The notes under the pieces: model-generated | What the model was told of the DNA's origin: nothing | Seen by the model: the letters and a program-made list of their open reading frames with translations, nothing else | Databases searched by the model: none | Part shown: in pieces, positions 46,525 to 58,500 of the stretch | Numbering within the stretch: position 1 is the first letter of the stretch | Layout: each line of letters begins with the position of its first letter | DNA from: Lepturacanthus savala | Taxonomy: Eukaryota; Chordata; Actinopteri; Scombriformes; Trichiuridae | Direction: 5' to 3' | NCBI GenBank assembly: GCA_030544235.1 | Contig: CM060464.1 | Span: 38,519,186 to 38,583,185 of the forward strand | DNA length: 64,000 bases | Made by a program: the position numbers and the translations under genes

Positions 46525-47310
46525 CAAGTAGTTGGTTTAGGCTTAAGGTTAGTCGTTAGGGCCTAGTTAAGGGTTAAATTCAGGTTAAGGTTAAAATTAG
46601 GGTTAAGGTTAGGTATAAGGTTATGGTTGGGGTCTAGTTAAGGTTAGGTTTAGGGCTTAGACTGTGGTTAGGGTTAGTAGTTAGGGTTCAGATTAGGGTT
46701 ATGTTTAGGGTTAGGGCCTAGTAAGGGGTTAAGGTTAGGGTTCGGATTAGGGTTATGGTTAGGAGTTGGGGCTTGGTTAGGGGTTATGGTTAGGGTTTAA
46801 TTAGGGGTTAAGGTTAGGGTTATGGTTAGGAGTTTGGGCCTGGTTAAGGGTTATGGTTAGGGTTATGTTTAGGGTTAGGGCCTAGTTGGGGGTTAAGGTT
46901 AGGTTTAGGGTTCAGAATAGGGTTATGGTTAGGGTTATGTTTAGGGTTAGGGTCTAATTAGGGGTTAAGGTTAGGTTTAGGGTTCAGATTAGGGTTATGG
47001 TTAGGGTTACGTTTAGGGTTACGTTTAGGGTTAGGGCTTAATTAGGGTTAAGGTTAGGTTTAGGGCTAAGATTAGGGTTATGGTTAGGAGTTAGGGCCTG
47101 GGCCTGGTTAAGGGTTATGGTTAGGGCCTAGTTAGGGGTTAAGGTTAGGTTTAGGGTTATGGTTAGGTGTTAGGGTCTAATTAAGGGTTAAGGTTAGGGA
47201 TTTGGTTCGGTTTAAGGTTGAATTAAGTTTAGAAGTTGGGCCTAGGTGAGTATTTGAGGTTAGGGTCAGATCAAAATTGGGGTCAATTGATAACTAAGGG
47301 CTAAAGTTAT
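46525..47310. repeat. Degenerate telomere-like array in F1
   Basis: About 785 bp, with a family-specific pattern of GGTTATGGTTAGGG and GGTTAGGTTTAGGG. Later copies begin near 50650, 54770, 58890 and 63005. Confidence 0.85.
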
Positions 47311-47662
47311 GTTTATGGTTGGCTGAAAGGTAGTGGGAGAGGTGTTGGGGGAGTGCTTGTGACTTTCTTTTATTGTGTTTATGTAACTTTCAAGTAAAAA
47401 TCTGAATTTTCTGTAAAAAAAGGGGGAAAAAAATTATAGAGGTCAAAAGGTCGACGATAAAAAACGGTCGGTGGACTGAGGAAATTAATGTTATTATTCG
47501 TCGGACGGAGATGGGAAATAGTGGTATTAGTTTAGGGTTTTTTTAGAATAGATATTAAAGGCTGCTACGCCTTATATTTGTTGCTATGATAAGCTGATAT
47601 TATAAGGCCTTTCTAAGGTTTGGGGGAAGTAAAGTAAAGGTGTTTTTAGAGAAGCTAAATTT

Positions 47663-47777
47663 GGGTACACATCATCAGTAGTCACCTCAGGGTCAAACGG
47701 GTGTTTCGGCCATGAAACTAGACACCCTAACCTGAGGCTGGCCCACCAGGGGTGATCAAATCCCTGGTGTGTGTCCC
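47663..47777 (+). ncRNA. Three-way-junction segment, F1
   Basis: Same as the D variant although the flanking DNA has diverged, so this segment is better conserved than its surroundings. Confidence 0.6.
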
Positions 47778-48368
47778 TCGTGTCAATTGGTTTTTTGAAT
47801 AAAGTTTTATTTTATAAAGTTGTTTTTATATCTATTTTGTAGTTCCTAGTTTAGGTGACCCTAGACATATATCTAATTTGAGGAGGGAGGGAGAAAGTAA
47901 AAGGCGAGCGAGCGGTTGTCGGCGCGAGAGCGAAAAAACGGGCGTGCTAAAGGGACTAGCTGTCCTACAAGGGGTCCCCCCGAGAGATGATCAGGACCAG
48001 CCCCGACAGAGCGGTGCCTTCCTGGTCATCCCCAGGGATCGAGGAAACAGAGCCAGCCGCACTGAAGTGCTGCCTCCCTGCTCCCTCTGGGATTCCCAAG
48101 AGGTATTGATTATGATCCCTGTACTCCATACACCGCACAGTCCCAGGGATCAGGAAATGAAAGCTATTTTGAAAAATTCAGTTTGTGTTTTTTATTATTT
48201 TTTTATTTATTTTAAATTTAATTATTTTTATTATATGTGTAATGCGAGATGTGCTGTTGTATGGGTGGGGCTACCCCCCATAGAAAATTTGGCTACAATT
48301 AAGGTCCTGAAGCCGGGGACCACCACATCCTGCGTGCATTGTCTCTATTGAGACGCAAGGAGGGCTGC

Positions 48369-48426
48369 ATACTTACCACCATGTACAGGTCACCGCTGGG
48401 GCCAGCTGGACTGACCTGTACATGGC
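48369..48426 (-). promoter_or_regulatory. Minus-strand splice-donor motif and hairpin, F1
   Basis: Same variant as C1. Further F copies begin at 52487, 56605 and 60723. Confidence 0.45.
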
Positions 48427-48653
48427 CAGCGAATTGTTTGGTGTGGGGGATTTTTAGAGAGGGTCATTAAACTGAGGGCCTATGTGAGTGAGGGTGTCGG
48501 ACTGAAATATTTTTATTTTTCAAGAGTAGGTTTGTGAAATGTGTATAAAATGGATTAGGAGGTTAAGTTAAGTGTGGGAGTGAAAGAATTTTTAAAAAAT
48601 TCAAAGGGGTTAAAAAGATATAAGGTTTTTTGGAATCCTTAGAGGGGGAGAGC

Positions 48654-48667
48654 GGCATTGTGGGAAA
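48654..48667 (-). promoter_or_regulatory. ZNF143/Staf-like motif, F1
   Basis: The minus strand reads TTTCCCACAATGCC, continuing GC, in a neighbourhood otherwise diverged from A. It is about 280 bp from the donor. Confidence 0.45.
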
Positions 48668-49465
48668 ACCGAACCAGGAAGTGATAATTTAAGTGATTAT
48701 CTTTTAAACTATTAGTCCGGTTAACTTCAAATAGATTTTGAATCGGAGGTGAGGGAGATAGAAAAAAGTATTAAGTGTTATATTGTGTTGTATTATTGAT
48801 AAATAATAATAAATTGAATAAGAAAATTAAATAAATTTAGTTTGGGTTGTAGAATTGGGAATAGTTTAGTGATTATTATGGTTAGATATGTGTTAGTGTT
48901 ATCTATTTAGTGTGGTAGTAAGTACATTGGTGGAAGGTCAAGTTTAAGTCCATGACCTTTGACCTTTCACTCCTTATCTCATTATAGTTAGTTTACTTTA
49001 ACTTATTAGGAAGTGATTTTTTTGTATTAGACTGACGGGGTTTTAATTGTGTTGTATTATTTTAAATAATAATAATAGTGGTAAAAATTATTAATAGTAT
49101 TATTAATGTTAAAAATAATAAAGTAATAATAATAATAATAATAAGACAATTCTAAGGAAGCTTTATTGGTGGGAATGGGATTTTAGTTATGTGGTAATAT
49201 TTTATGTCTAGTGAGGTAGAGGGTTTAGTTTACAAACCCGACCTTTGACCTTTTACTCTTTGTTCAATTATAGATCATTTATATGGTTATTATCCTTATT
49301 ATTTGAAATGTTTTTTTTATATATATTATGTTTATCTTGTTTTGTGTTAATAGTTCTATTATTTTATGTGGTCAAATTGGTAATAAATCTAAAAATATCA
49401 TAATTTTATTATTTATTTATTTAGAGGTTTGTTAGGAATGGAATGAGGGGAATCTTAAGGAAAAG

Positions 49466-49621
49466 CTATCTTGCTTATACAGGTTGTATAAGGCAGGAGA
49501 TAGGAAGTGATGAAGTCGCCGCAGCCGCTGAGGTGTCTTACAGGGGGGGCAGAGAAGAAAAGAGGTAGAGTAGATTCTACCTTATGGAGATATCAAACAC
49601 TGTGAAAGGTATCACAGTGTT
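49466..49621. other. Hairpin chain, first of two in F1
   Basis: H1: CTATCT/AGATAG with inner CTTATAC-AGGTT-GTATAAG. H2: AGGTAGA/TCTACCT. H3: AACACTGTG-N8-CACAGTGTT with the loop GAAAGG(T)ATC shared with family A. Confidence 0.65.
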
Positions 49622-49992
49622 CAATATGAAACCAAACGATCACCTGTTTGGTGCAGGTTGTCAGAGACAGTAGGAGGTCAGGTGAGTACTCCCGATGCAC
49701 CTATGGGGCCTGCTCCTACTGAATCTTGAAAAGATAGAATTGGAGGATATGAGAAGATTCCTTAAAGTTTCCATTCCACACTGGGCCTCTGTTATGTTTT
49801 AGGGGGGATTTGGAGGTTAGATTTAGTTTAATTATTGTTCTAAAAAGTATAGGGGTCAAAGGTTAGTGAGGGAAGTTAGTTATTTATTATATTTATTATG
49901 ATGTTTTTTTTATATTTTTATTATTTGTTTATTTATATTTTATCTTTATGGAGGTCTGTCTGGGTAGGAAGGAGGGAGATCTTAAGAGAAAG

Positions 49993-50148
49993 CTATCTTG
50001 CCTATACAGGTTGTATAGGACAGGAGATAGGGAGTAATTAGATTGCCGCAGCCGCTGAGGTATCTTACAGGGGGGGCAAGAAATATTAGAGGTAGGGTTC
50101 GTTCTACCTTGTGGAGATATCAAACACTACGAAAGGGATCGCAGTGTT
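49993..50148. other. Hairpin chain, second of two in F1
   Basis: A diverged duplicate of the first chain: inner H1 stem CCTATAC-AGGTT-GTATAGG, H2 AGGTAG/CTACCT with a different loop, H3 AACACTACG/CGCAGTGTT. Two stems carry a compensatory T-A to C-G change relative to the first chain. Confidence 0.65.
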
Positions 50149-50264
50149 CAATAGGAAACCAAACGATCCACTGAGGTATCTTACAGTGCTGATTGGTGCA
50201 GATTGGCAGAGACGGTAGGATTTCAGGTAAGTACACCCAAGGCAAGGGATGGGCCAGGGTTAGG

Positions 50265-53200
50265 ATTTGTAAAATTAACGATGAACACGTCCCATGGGAC
50301 CCTTTGACGGGTATTGCATGGTTGGATGACGTGAACTCCGGTAGCGGCACTACCACATGAACCTGTTGGGGCCCGCTCCCACTGAATCTTGAAAGGATAG
50401 AACAGGAGGATATAAGGAGATCACCCAAAGTTTCCAGTACCAAGCAGATTTAGATTGAATTGGTGTTAATTACTATGTTATTACAATCTCCAAGTATAAG
50501 GAAATCAGGAGAGAGATCAGAGCAGTCAAAGAGGAGACCCTCTTCGCGGCCGCCCGGCTAACCGCAGCCTGATTGAAGTCCGACCTGATGTCCAATAAAA
50601 CAAGGTGATTGATTAAATTGGTGTTTATTACTATGTTATCATAATCTCCAAGTAGTTGGTTTAGGCTTAAGGTTAGTCGTTAGGGCCTAGTTAAGGGTTA
50701 AATTCAGGTTAAGGTTAAAATTAGGGTTAAGGTTAGGTATAAGGTTATGGTTGGGGTCTAGTTAAGGTTAGGTTTAGGGCTTAGACTGTGGTTAGGGTTA
50801 GTAGTTAGGGTTCAGATTAGGGTTATGTTTAGGGTTAGGGCCTAGTAAGGGGTTAAGGTTAGGGTTCGGATTAGGGTTATGGTTAGGAGTTGGGGCTTGG
50901 TTAGGGGTTATGGTTAGGGTTTAATTAGGGGTTAAGGTTAGGGTTATGGTTAGGAGTTTGGGCCTGGTTAAGGGTTATGGTTAGGGTTATGTTTAGGGTT
51001 AGGGCCTAGTTGGGGGTTAAGGTTAGGTTTAGGGTTCAGAATAGGGTTATGGTTAGGGTTATGTTTAGGGTTAGGGTCTAATTAGGGGTTAAGGTTAGGT
51101 TTAGGGTTCAGATTAGGGTTATGGTTAGGGTTACGTTTAGGGTTACGTTTAGGGTTAGGGCTTAATTAGGGTTAAGGTTAGGTTTAGGGCTAAGATTAGG
51201 GTTATGGTTAGGAGTTAGGGCCTGGTTAAGGGTTATGGTTAGGGCCTAGTTAGGGGTTAAGGTTAGGTTTAGGGTTATGGTTAGGTGTTAGGGTCTAATT
51301 AAGGGTTAAGGTTAGGGATTTGGTTCGGTTTAAGGTTGAATTAAGTTTAGAAGTTGGGCCTAGGTGAGTATTTGAGGTTAGGGTCAGATCAAAATTGGGG
51401 TCAATTGATAACTAAGGGCTAAAGTTATGTTTATGGTTGGCTGAAAGGTAGTGGGAGAGGTGTTGGGGGAGTGCTTGTGACTTTCTTTTATTGTGTTTAT
51501 GTAACTTTCAAGTAAAAATCTGAATTTTCTGTAAAAAAAGGGGGAAAAAAATTATAGAGGTCAAAAGGTCGACGATAAAAAACGGTCGGTGGACTGAGGA
51601 AATTAATGTTATTATTCGTCGGACGGAGATGGGAAATAGTGGTATTAGTTTAGGGTTTTTTTAGAATAGATATTAAAGGCTGCTACGCCTTATATTTGTT
51701 GCTATGATAAGCTGATATTATAAGGCCTTTCTAAGGTTTGGGGGAAGTAAAGTAAAGGTGTTTTTAGAGAAGCTAAATTTGGGTACACATCATCAGTAGT
51801 CACCTCAGGGTCAAACGGGTGTTTCGGCCATGAAACTAGACACCCTAACCTGAGGCTGGCCCACCAGGGGTGATCAAATCCCTGGTGTGTGTCCCTCGTG
51901 TCAATTGGTTTTTTGAATAAAGTTTTATTTTATAAAGTTGTTTTTATATCTATTTTGTAGTTCCTAGTTTAGGTGACCCTAGACATATATCTAATTTGAG
52001 GAGGGAGGGAGAAAGTAAAAGGCGAGCGAGCGGTTGTCGGCGCGAGAGCGAAAAAACGGGCGTGCTAAAGGGACTAGCTGTCCTACAAGGGGTCCCCCCG
52101 AGAGATGATCAGGACCAGCCCCGACAGAGCGGTGCCTTCCTGGTCATCCCCAGGGATCGAGGAAACAGAGCCAGCCGCACTGAAGTGCTGCCTCCCTGCT
52201 CCCTCTGGGATTCCCAAGAGGTATTGATTATGATCCCTGTACTCCATACACCGCACAGTCCCAGGGATCAGGAAATGAAAGCTATTTTGAAAAATTCAGT
52301 TTGTGTTTTTTATTATTTTTTTATTTATTTTAAATTTAATTATTTTTATTATATGTGTAATGCGAGATGTGCTGTTGTATGGGTGGGGCTACCCCCCATA
52401 GAAAATTTGGCTACAATTAAGGTCCTGAAGCCGGGGACCACCACATCCTGCGTGCATTGTCTCTATTGAGACGCAAGGAGGGCTGCATACTTACCACCAT
52501 GTACAGGTCACCGCTGGGGCCAGCTGGACTGACCTGTACATGGCCAGCGAATTGTTTGGTGTGGGGGATTTTTAGAGAGGGTCATTAAACTGAGGGCCTA
52601 TGTGAGTGAGGGTGTCGGACTGAAATATTTTTATTTTTCAAGAGTAGGTTTGTGAAATGTGTATAAAATGGATTAGGAGGTTAAGTTAAGTGTGGGAGTG
52701 AAAGAATTTTTAAAAAATTCAAAGGGGTTAAAAAGATATAAGGTTTTTTGGAATCCTTAGAGGGGGAGAGCGGCATTGTGGGAAAACCGAACCAGGAAGT
52801 GATAATTTAAGTGATTATCTTTTAAACTATTAGTCCGGTTAACTTCAAATAGATTTTGAATCGGAGGTGAGGGAGATAGAAAAAAGTATTAAGTGTTATA
52901 TTGTGTTGTATTATTGATAAATAATAATAAATTGAATAAGAAAATTAAATAAATTTAGTTTGGGTTGTAGAATTGGGAATAGTTTAGTGATTATTATGGT
53001 TAGATATGTGTTAGTGTTATCTATTTAGTGTGGTAGTAAGTACATTGGTGGAAGGTCAAGTTTAAGTCCATGACCTTTGACCTTTCACTCCTTATCTCAT
53101 TATAGTTAGTTTACTTTAACTTATTAGGAAGTGATTTTTTTGTATTAGACTGACGGGGTTTTAATTGTGTTGTATTATTTTAAATAATAATAATAGTGGT

Positions 53201-54382
53201 AAAAATTATTAATAGTATTATTAATGTTAAAAATAATAAAGTAATAATAATAATAATAATAAGACAATTCTAAGGAAGCTTTATTGGTGGGAATGGGATT
53301 TTAGTTATGTGGTAATATTTTATGTCTAGTGAGGTAGAGGGTTTAGTTTACAAACCCGACCTTTGACCTTTTACTCTTTGTTCAATTATAGATCATTTAT
53401 ATGGTTATTATCCTTATTATTTGAAATGTTTTTTTTATATATATTATGTTTATCTTGTTTTGTGTTAATAGTTCTATTATTTTATGTGGTCAAATTGGTA
53501 ATAAATCTAAAAATATCATAATTTTATTATTTATTTATTTAGAGGTTTGTTAGGAATGGAATGAGGGGAATCTTAAGGAAAAGCTATCTTGCTTATACAG
53601 GTTGTATAAGGCAGGAGATAGGAAGTGATGAAGTCGCCGCAGCCGCTGAGGTGTCTTACAGGGGGGGCAGAGAAGAAAAGAGGTAGAGTAGATTCTACCT
53701 TATGGAGATATCAAACACTGTGAAAGGTATCACAGTGTTCAATATGAAACCAAACGATCACCTGTTTGGTGCAGGTTGTCAGAGACAGTAGGAGGTCAGG
53801 TGAGTACTCCCGATGCACCTATGGGGCCTGCTCCTACTGAATCTTGAAAAGATAGAATTGGAGGATATGAGAAGATTCCTTAAAGTTTCCATTCCACACT
53901 GGGCCTCTGTTATGTTTTAGGGGGGATTTGGAGGTTAGATTTAGTTTAATTATTGTTCTAAAAAGTATAGGGGTCAAAGGTTAGTGAGGGAAGTTAGTTA
54001 TTTATTATATTTATTATGATGTTTTTTTTATATTTTTATTATTTGTTTATTTATATTTTATCTTTATGGAGGTCTGTCTGGGTAGGAAGGAGGGAGATCT
54101 TAAGAGAAAGCTATCTTGCCTATACAGGTTGTATAGGACAGGAGATAGGGAGTAATTAGATTGCCGCAGCCGCTGAGGTATCTTACAGGGGGGGCAAGAA
54201 ATATTAGAGGTAGGGTTCGTTCTACCTTGTGGAGATATCAAACACTACGAAAGGGATCGCAGTGTTCAATAGGAAACCAAACGATCCACTGAGGTATCTT
54301 ACAGTGCTGATTGGTGCAGATTGGCAGAGACGGTAGGATTTCAGGTAAGTACACCCAAGGCAAGGGATGGGCCAGGGTTAGG
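50265..54382. repeat. Family F unit, copy F2 (4118 bp)
   Basis: Tandem copy of F1 without the 6-bp duplication. Hairpin chains at 53584-53739 and 54111-54266. Confidence 0.93.
51781..51895 (+). ncRNA. Three-way-junction segment, F2
   Basis: Copy of F1. Confidence 0.6.
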
Positions 54383-57300
54383 ATTTGTAAAATTAACGAT
54401 GAACACGTCCCATGGGACCCTTTGACGGGTATTGCATGGTTGGATGACGTGAACTCCGGTAGCGGCACTACCACATGAACCTGTTGGGGCCCGCTCCCAC
54501 TGAATCTTGAAAGGATAGAACAGGAGGATATAAGGAGATCACCCAAAGTTTCCAGTACCAAGCAGATTTAGATTGAATTGGTGTTAATTACTATGTTATT
54601 ACAATCTCCAAGTATAAGGAAATCAGGAGAGAGATCAGAGCAGTCAAAGAGGAGACCCTCTTCGCGGCCGCCCGGCTAACCGCAGCCTGATTGAAGTCCG
54701 ACCTGATGTCCAATAAAACAAGGTGATTGATTAAATTGGTGTTTATTACTATGTTATCATAATCTCCAAGTAGTTGGTTTAGGCTTAAGGTTAGTCGTTA
54801 GGGCCTAGTTAAGGGTTAAATTCAGGTTAAGGTTAAAATTAGGGTTAAGGTTAGGTATAAGGTTATGGTTGGGGTCTAGTTAAGGTTAGGTTTAGGGCTT
54901 AGACTGTGGTTAGGGTTAGTAGTTAGGGTTCAGATTAGGGTTATGTTTAGGGTTAGGGCCTAGTAAGGGGTTAAGGTTAGGGTTCGGATTAGGGTTATGG
55001 TTAGGAGTTGGGGCTTGGTTAGGGGTTATGGTTAGGGTTTAATTAGGGGTTAAGGTTAGGGTTATGGTTAGGAGTTTGGGCCTGGTTAAGGGTTATGGTT
55101 AGGGTTATGTTTAGGGTTAGGGCCTAGTTGGGGGTTAAGGTTAGGTTTAGGGTTCAGAATAGGGTTATGGTTAGGGTTATGTTTAGGGTTAGGGTCTAAT
55201 TAGGGGTTAAGGTTAGGTTTAGGGTTCAGATTAGGGTTATGGTTAGGGTTACGTTTAGGGTTACGTTTAGGGTTAGGGCTTAATTAGGGTTAAGGTTAGG
55301 TTTAGGGCTAAGATTAGGGTTATGGTTAGGAGTTAGGGCCTGGTTAAGGGTTATGGTTAGGGCCTAGTTAGGGGTTAAGGTTAGGTTTAGGGTTATGGTT
55401 AGGTGTTAGGGTCTAATTAAGGGTTAAGGTTAGGGATTTGGTTCGGTTTAAGGTTGAATTAAGTTTAGAAGTTGGGCCTAGGTGAGTATTTGAGGTTAGG
55501 GTCAGATCAAAATTGGGGTCAATTGATAACTAAGGGCTAAAGTTATGTTTATGGTTGGCTGAAAGGTAGTGGGAGAGGTGTTGGGGGAGTGCTTGTGACT
55601 TTCTTTTATTGTGTTTATGTAACTTTCAAGTAAAAATCTGAATTTTCTGTAAAAAAAGGGGGAAAAAAATTATAGAGGTCAAAAGGTCGACGATAAAAAA
55701 CGGTCGGTGGACTGAGGAAATTAATGTTATTATTCGTCGGACGGAGATGGGAAATAGTGGTATTAGTTTAGGGTTTTTTTAGAATAGATATTAAAGGCTG
55801 CTACGCCTTATATTTGTTGCTATGATAAGCTGATATTATAAGGCCTTTCTAAGGTTTGGGGGAAGTAAAGTAAAGGTGTTTTTAGAGAAGCTAAATTTGG
55901 GTACACATCATCAGTAGTCACCTCAGGGTCAAACGGGTGTTTCGGCCATGAAACTAGACACCCTAACCTGAGGCTGGCCCACCAGGGGTGATCAAATCCC
56001 TGGTGTGTGTCCCTCGTGTCAATTGGTTTTTTGAATAAAGTTTTATTTTATAAAGTTGTTTTTATATCTATTTTGTAGTTCCTAGTTTAGGTGACCCTAG
56101 ACATATATCTAATTTGAGGAGGGAGGGAGAAAGTAAAAGGCGAGCGAGCGGTTGTCGGCGCGAGAGCGAAAAAACGGGCGTGCTAAAGGGACTAGCTGTC
56201 CTACAAGGGGTCCCCCCGAGAGATGATCAGGACCAGCCCCGACAGAGCGGTGCCTTCCTGGTCATCCCCAGGGATCGAGGAAACAGAGCCAGCCGCACTG
56301 AAGTGCTGCCTCCCTGCTCCCTCTGGGATTCCCAAGAGGTATTGATTATGATCCCTGTACTCCATACACCGCACAGTCCCAGGGATCAGGAAATGAAAGC
56401 TATTTTGAAAAATTCAGTTTGTGTTTTTTATTATTTTTTTATTTATTTTAAATTTAATTATTTTTATTATATGTGTAATGCGAGATGTGCTGTTGTATGG
56501 GTGGGGCTACCCCCCATAGAAAATTTGGCTACAATTAAGGTCCTGAAGCCGGGGACCACCACATCCTGCGTGCATTGTCTCTATTGAGACGCAAGGAGGG
56601 CTGCATACTTACCACCATGTACAGGTCACCGCTGGGGCCAGCTGGACTGACCTGTACATGGCCAGCGAATTGTTTGGTGTGGGGGATTTTTAGAGAGGGT
56701 CATTAAACTGAGGGCCTATGTGAGTGAGGGTGTCGGACTGAAATATTTTTATTTTTCAAGAGTAGGTTTGTGAAATGTGTATAAAATGGATTAGGAGGTT
56801 AAGTTAAGTGTGGGAGTGAAAGAATTTTTAAAAAATTCAAAGGGGTTAAAAAGATATAAGGTTTTTTGGAATCCTTAGAGGGGGAGAGCGGCATTGTGGG
56901 AAAACCGAACCAGGAAGTGATAATTTAAGTGATTATCTTTTAAACTATTAGTCCGGTTAACTTCAAATAGATTTTGAATCGGAGGTGAGGGAGATAGAAA
57001 AAAGTATTAAGTGTTATATTGTGTTGTATTATTGATAAATAATAATAAATTGAATAAGAAAATTAAATAAATTTAGTTTGGGTTGTAGAATTGGGAATAG
57101 TTTAGTGATTATTATGGTTAGATATGTGTTAGTGTTATCTATTTAGTGTGGTAGTAAGTACATTGGTGGAAGGTCAAGTTTAAGTCCATGACCTTTGACC
57201 TTTCACTCCTTATCTCATTATAGTTAGTTTACTTTAACTTATTAGGAAGTGATTTTTTTGTATTAGACTGACGGGGTTTTAATTGTGTTGTATTATTTTA

Positions 57301-58500
57301 AATAATAATAATAGTGGTAAAAATTATTAATAGTATTATTAATGTTAAAAATAATAAAGTAATAATAATAATAATAATAAGACAATTCTAAGGAAGCTTT
57401 ATTGGTGGGAATGGGATTTTAGTTATGTGGTAATATTTTATGTCTAGTGAGGTAGAGGGTTTAGTTTACAAACCCGACCTTTGACCTTTTACTCTTTGTT
57501 CAATTATAGATCATTTATATGGTTATTATCCTTATTATTTGAAATGTTTTTTTTATATATATTATGTTTATCTTGTTTTGTGTTAATAGTTCTATTATTT
57601 TATGTGGTCAAATTGGTAATAAATCTAAAAATATCATAATTTTATTATTTATTTATTTAGAGGTTTGTTAGGAATGGAATGAGGGGAATCTTAAGGAAAA
57701 GCTATCTTGCTTATACAGGTTGTATAAGGCAGGAGATAGGAAGTGATGAAGTCGCCGCAGCCGCTGAGGTGTCTTACAGGGGGGGCAGAGAAGAAAAGAG
57801 GTAGAGTAGATTCTACCTTATGGAGATATCAAACACTGTGAAAGGTATCACAGTGTTCAATATGAAACCAAACGATCACCTGTTTGGTGCAGGTTGTCAG
57901 AGACAGTAGGAGGTCAGGTGAGTACTCCCGATGCACCTATGGGGCCTGCTCCTACTGAATCTTGAAAAGATAGAATTGGAGGATATGAGAAGATTCCTTA
58001 AAGTTTCCATTCCACACTGGGCCTCTGTTATGTTTTAGGGGGGATTTGGAGGTTAGATTTAGTTTAATTATTGTTCTAAAAAGTATAGGGGTCAAAGGTT
58101 AGTGAGGGAAGTTAGTTATTTATTATATTTATTATGATGTTTTTTTTATATTTTTATTATTTGTTTATTTATATTTTATCTTTATGGAGGTCTGTCTGGG
58201 TAGGAAGGAGGGAGATCTTAAGAGAAAGCTATCTTGCCTATACAGGTTGTATAGGACAGGAGATAGGGAGTAATTAGATTGCCGCAGCCGCTGAGGTATC
58301 TTACAGGGGGGGCAAGAAATATTAGAGGTAGGGTTCGTTCTACCTTGTGGAGATATCAAACACTACGAAAGGGATCGCAGTGTTCAATAGGAAACCAAAC
58401 GATCCACTGAGGTATCTTACAGTGCTGATTGGTGCAGATTGGCAGAGACGGTAGGATTTCAGGTAAGTACACCCAAGGCAAGGGATGGGCCAGGGTTAGG
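54383..58500. repeat. Family F unit, copy F3 (4118 bp)
   Basis: Tandem copy, no difference from F2 noticed. Hairpin chains begin at 57702 and 58229. Confidence 0.93.
55899..56013 (+). ncRNA. Three-way-junction segment, F3
   Basis: Copy of F1. Confidence 0.6.

Larger units (their letters stand above)
46141..50264. repeat. Family F subtelomeric unit, copy F1 (4124 bp)
   Basis: One module B (46363-46470), degenerate array (about 46525-47310), three-way junction, CpG-rich segment (47884-48158), donor and hairpin, ZNF143-like motif (48654-48667), DR1 composites (48953-48965, 49239-49251) and, unlike other families, two consecutive hairpin chains (49466-49621 and 49993-50148). A 6-bp GGCCTG duplication near 47100 makes it longer than the later copies. 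Confidence 0.93.

Noticed and set aside
49929..50443. Minus-strand frames of 64 and 107 codons in family F
   Set aside because: No known domain. They cross the folded hairpin chain and the unit boundary, and the 107-codon frame changes its end next to the telomeric array (46110-46319).
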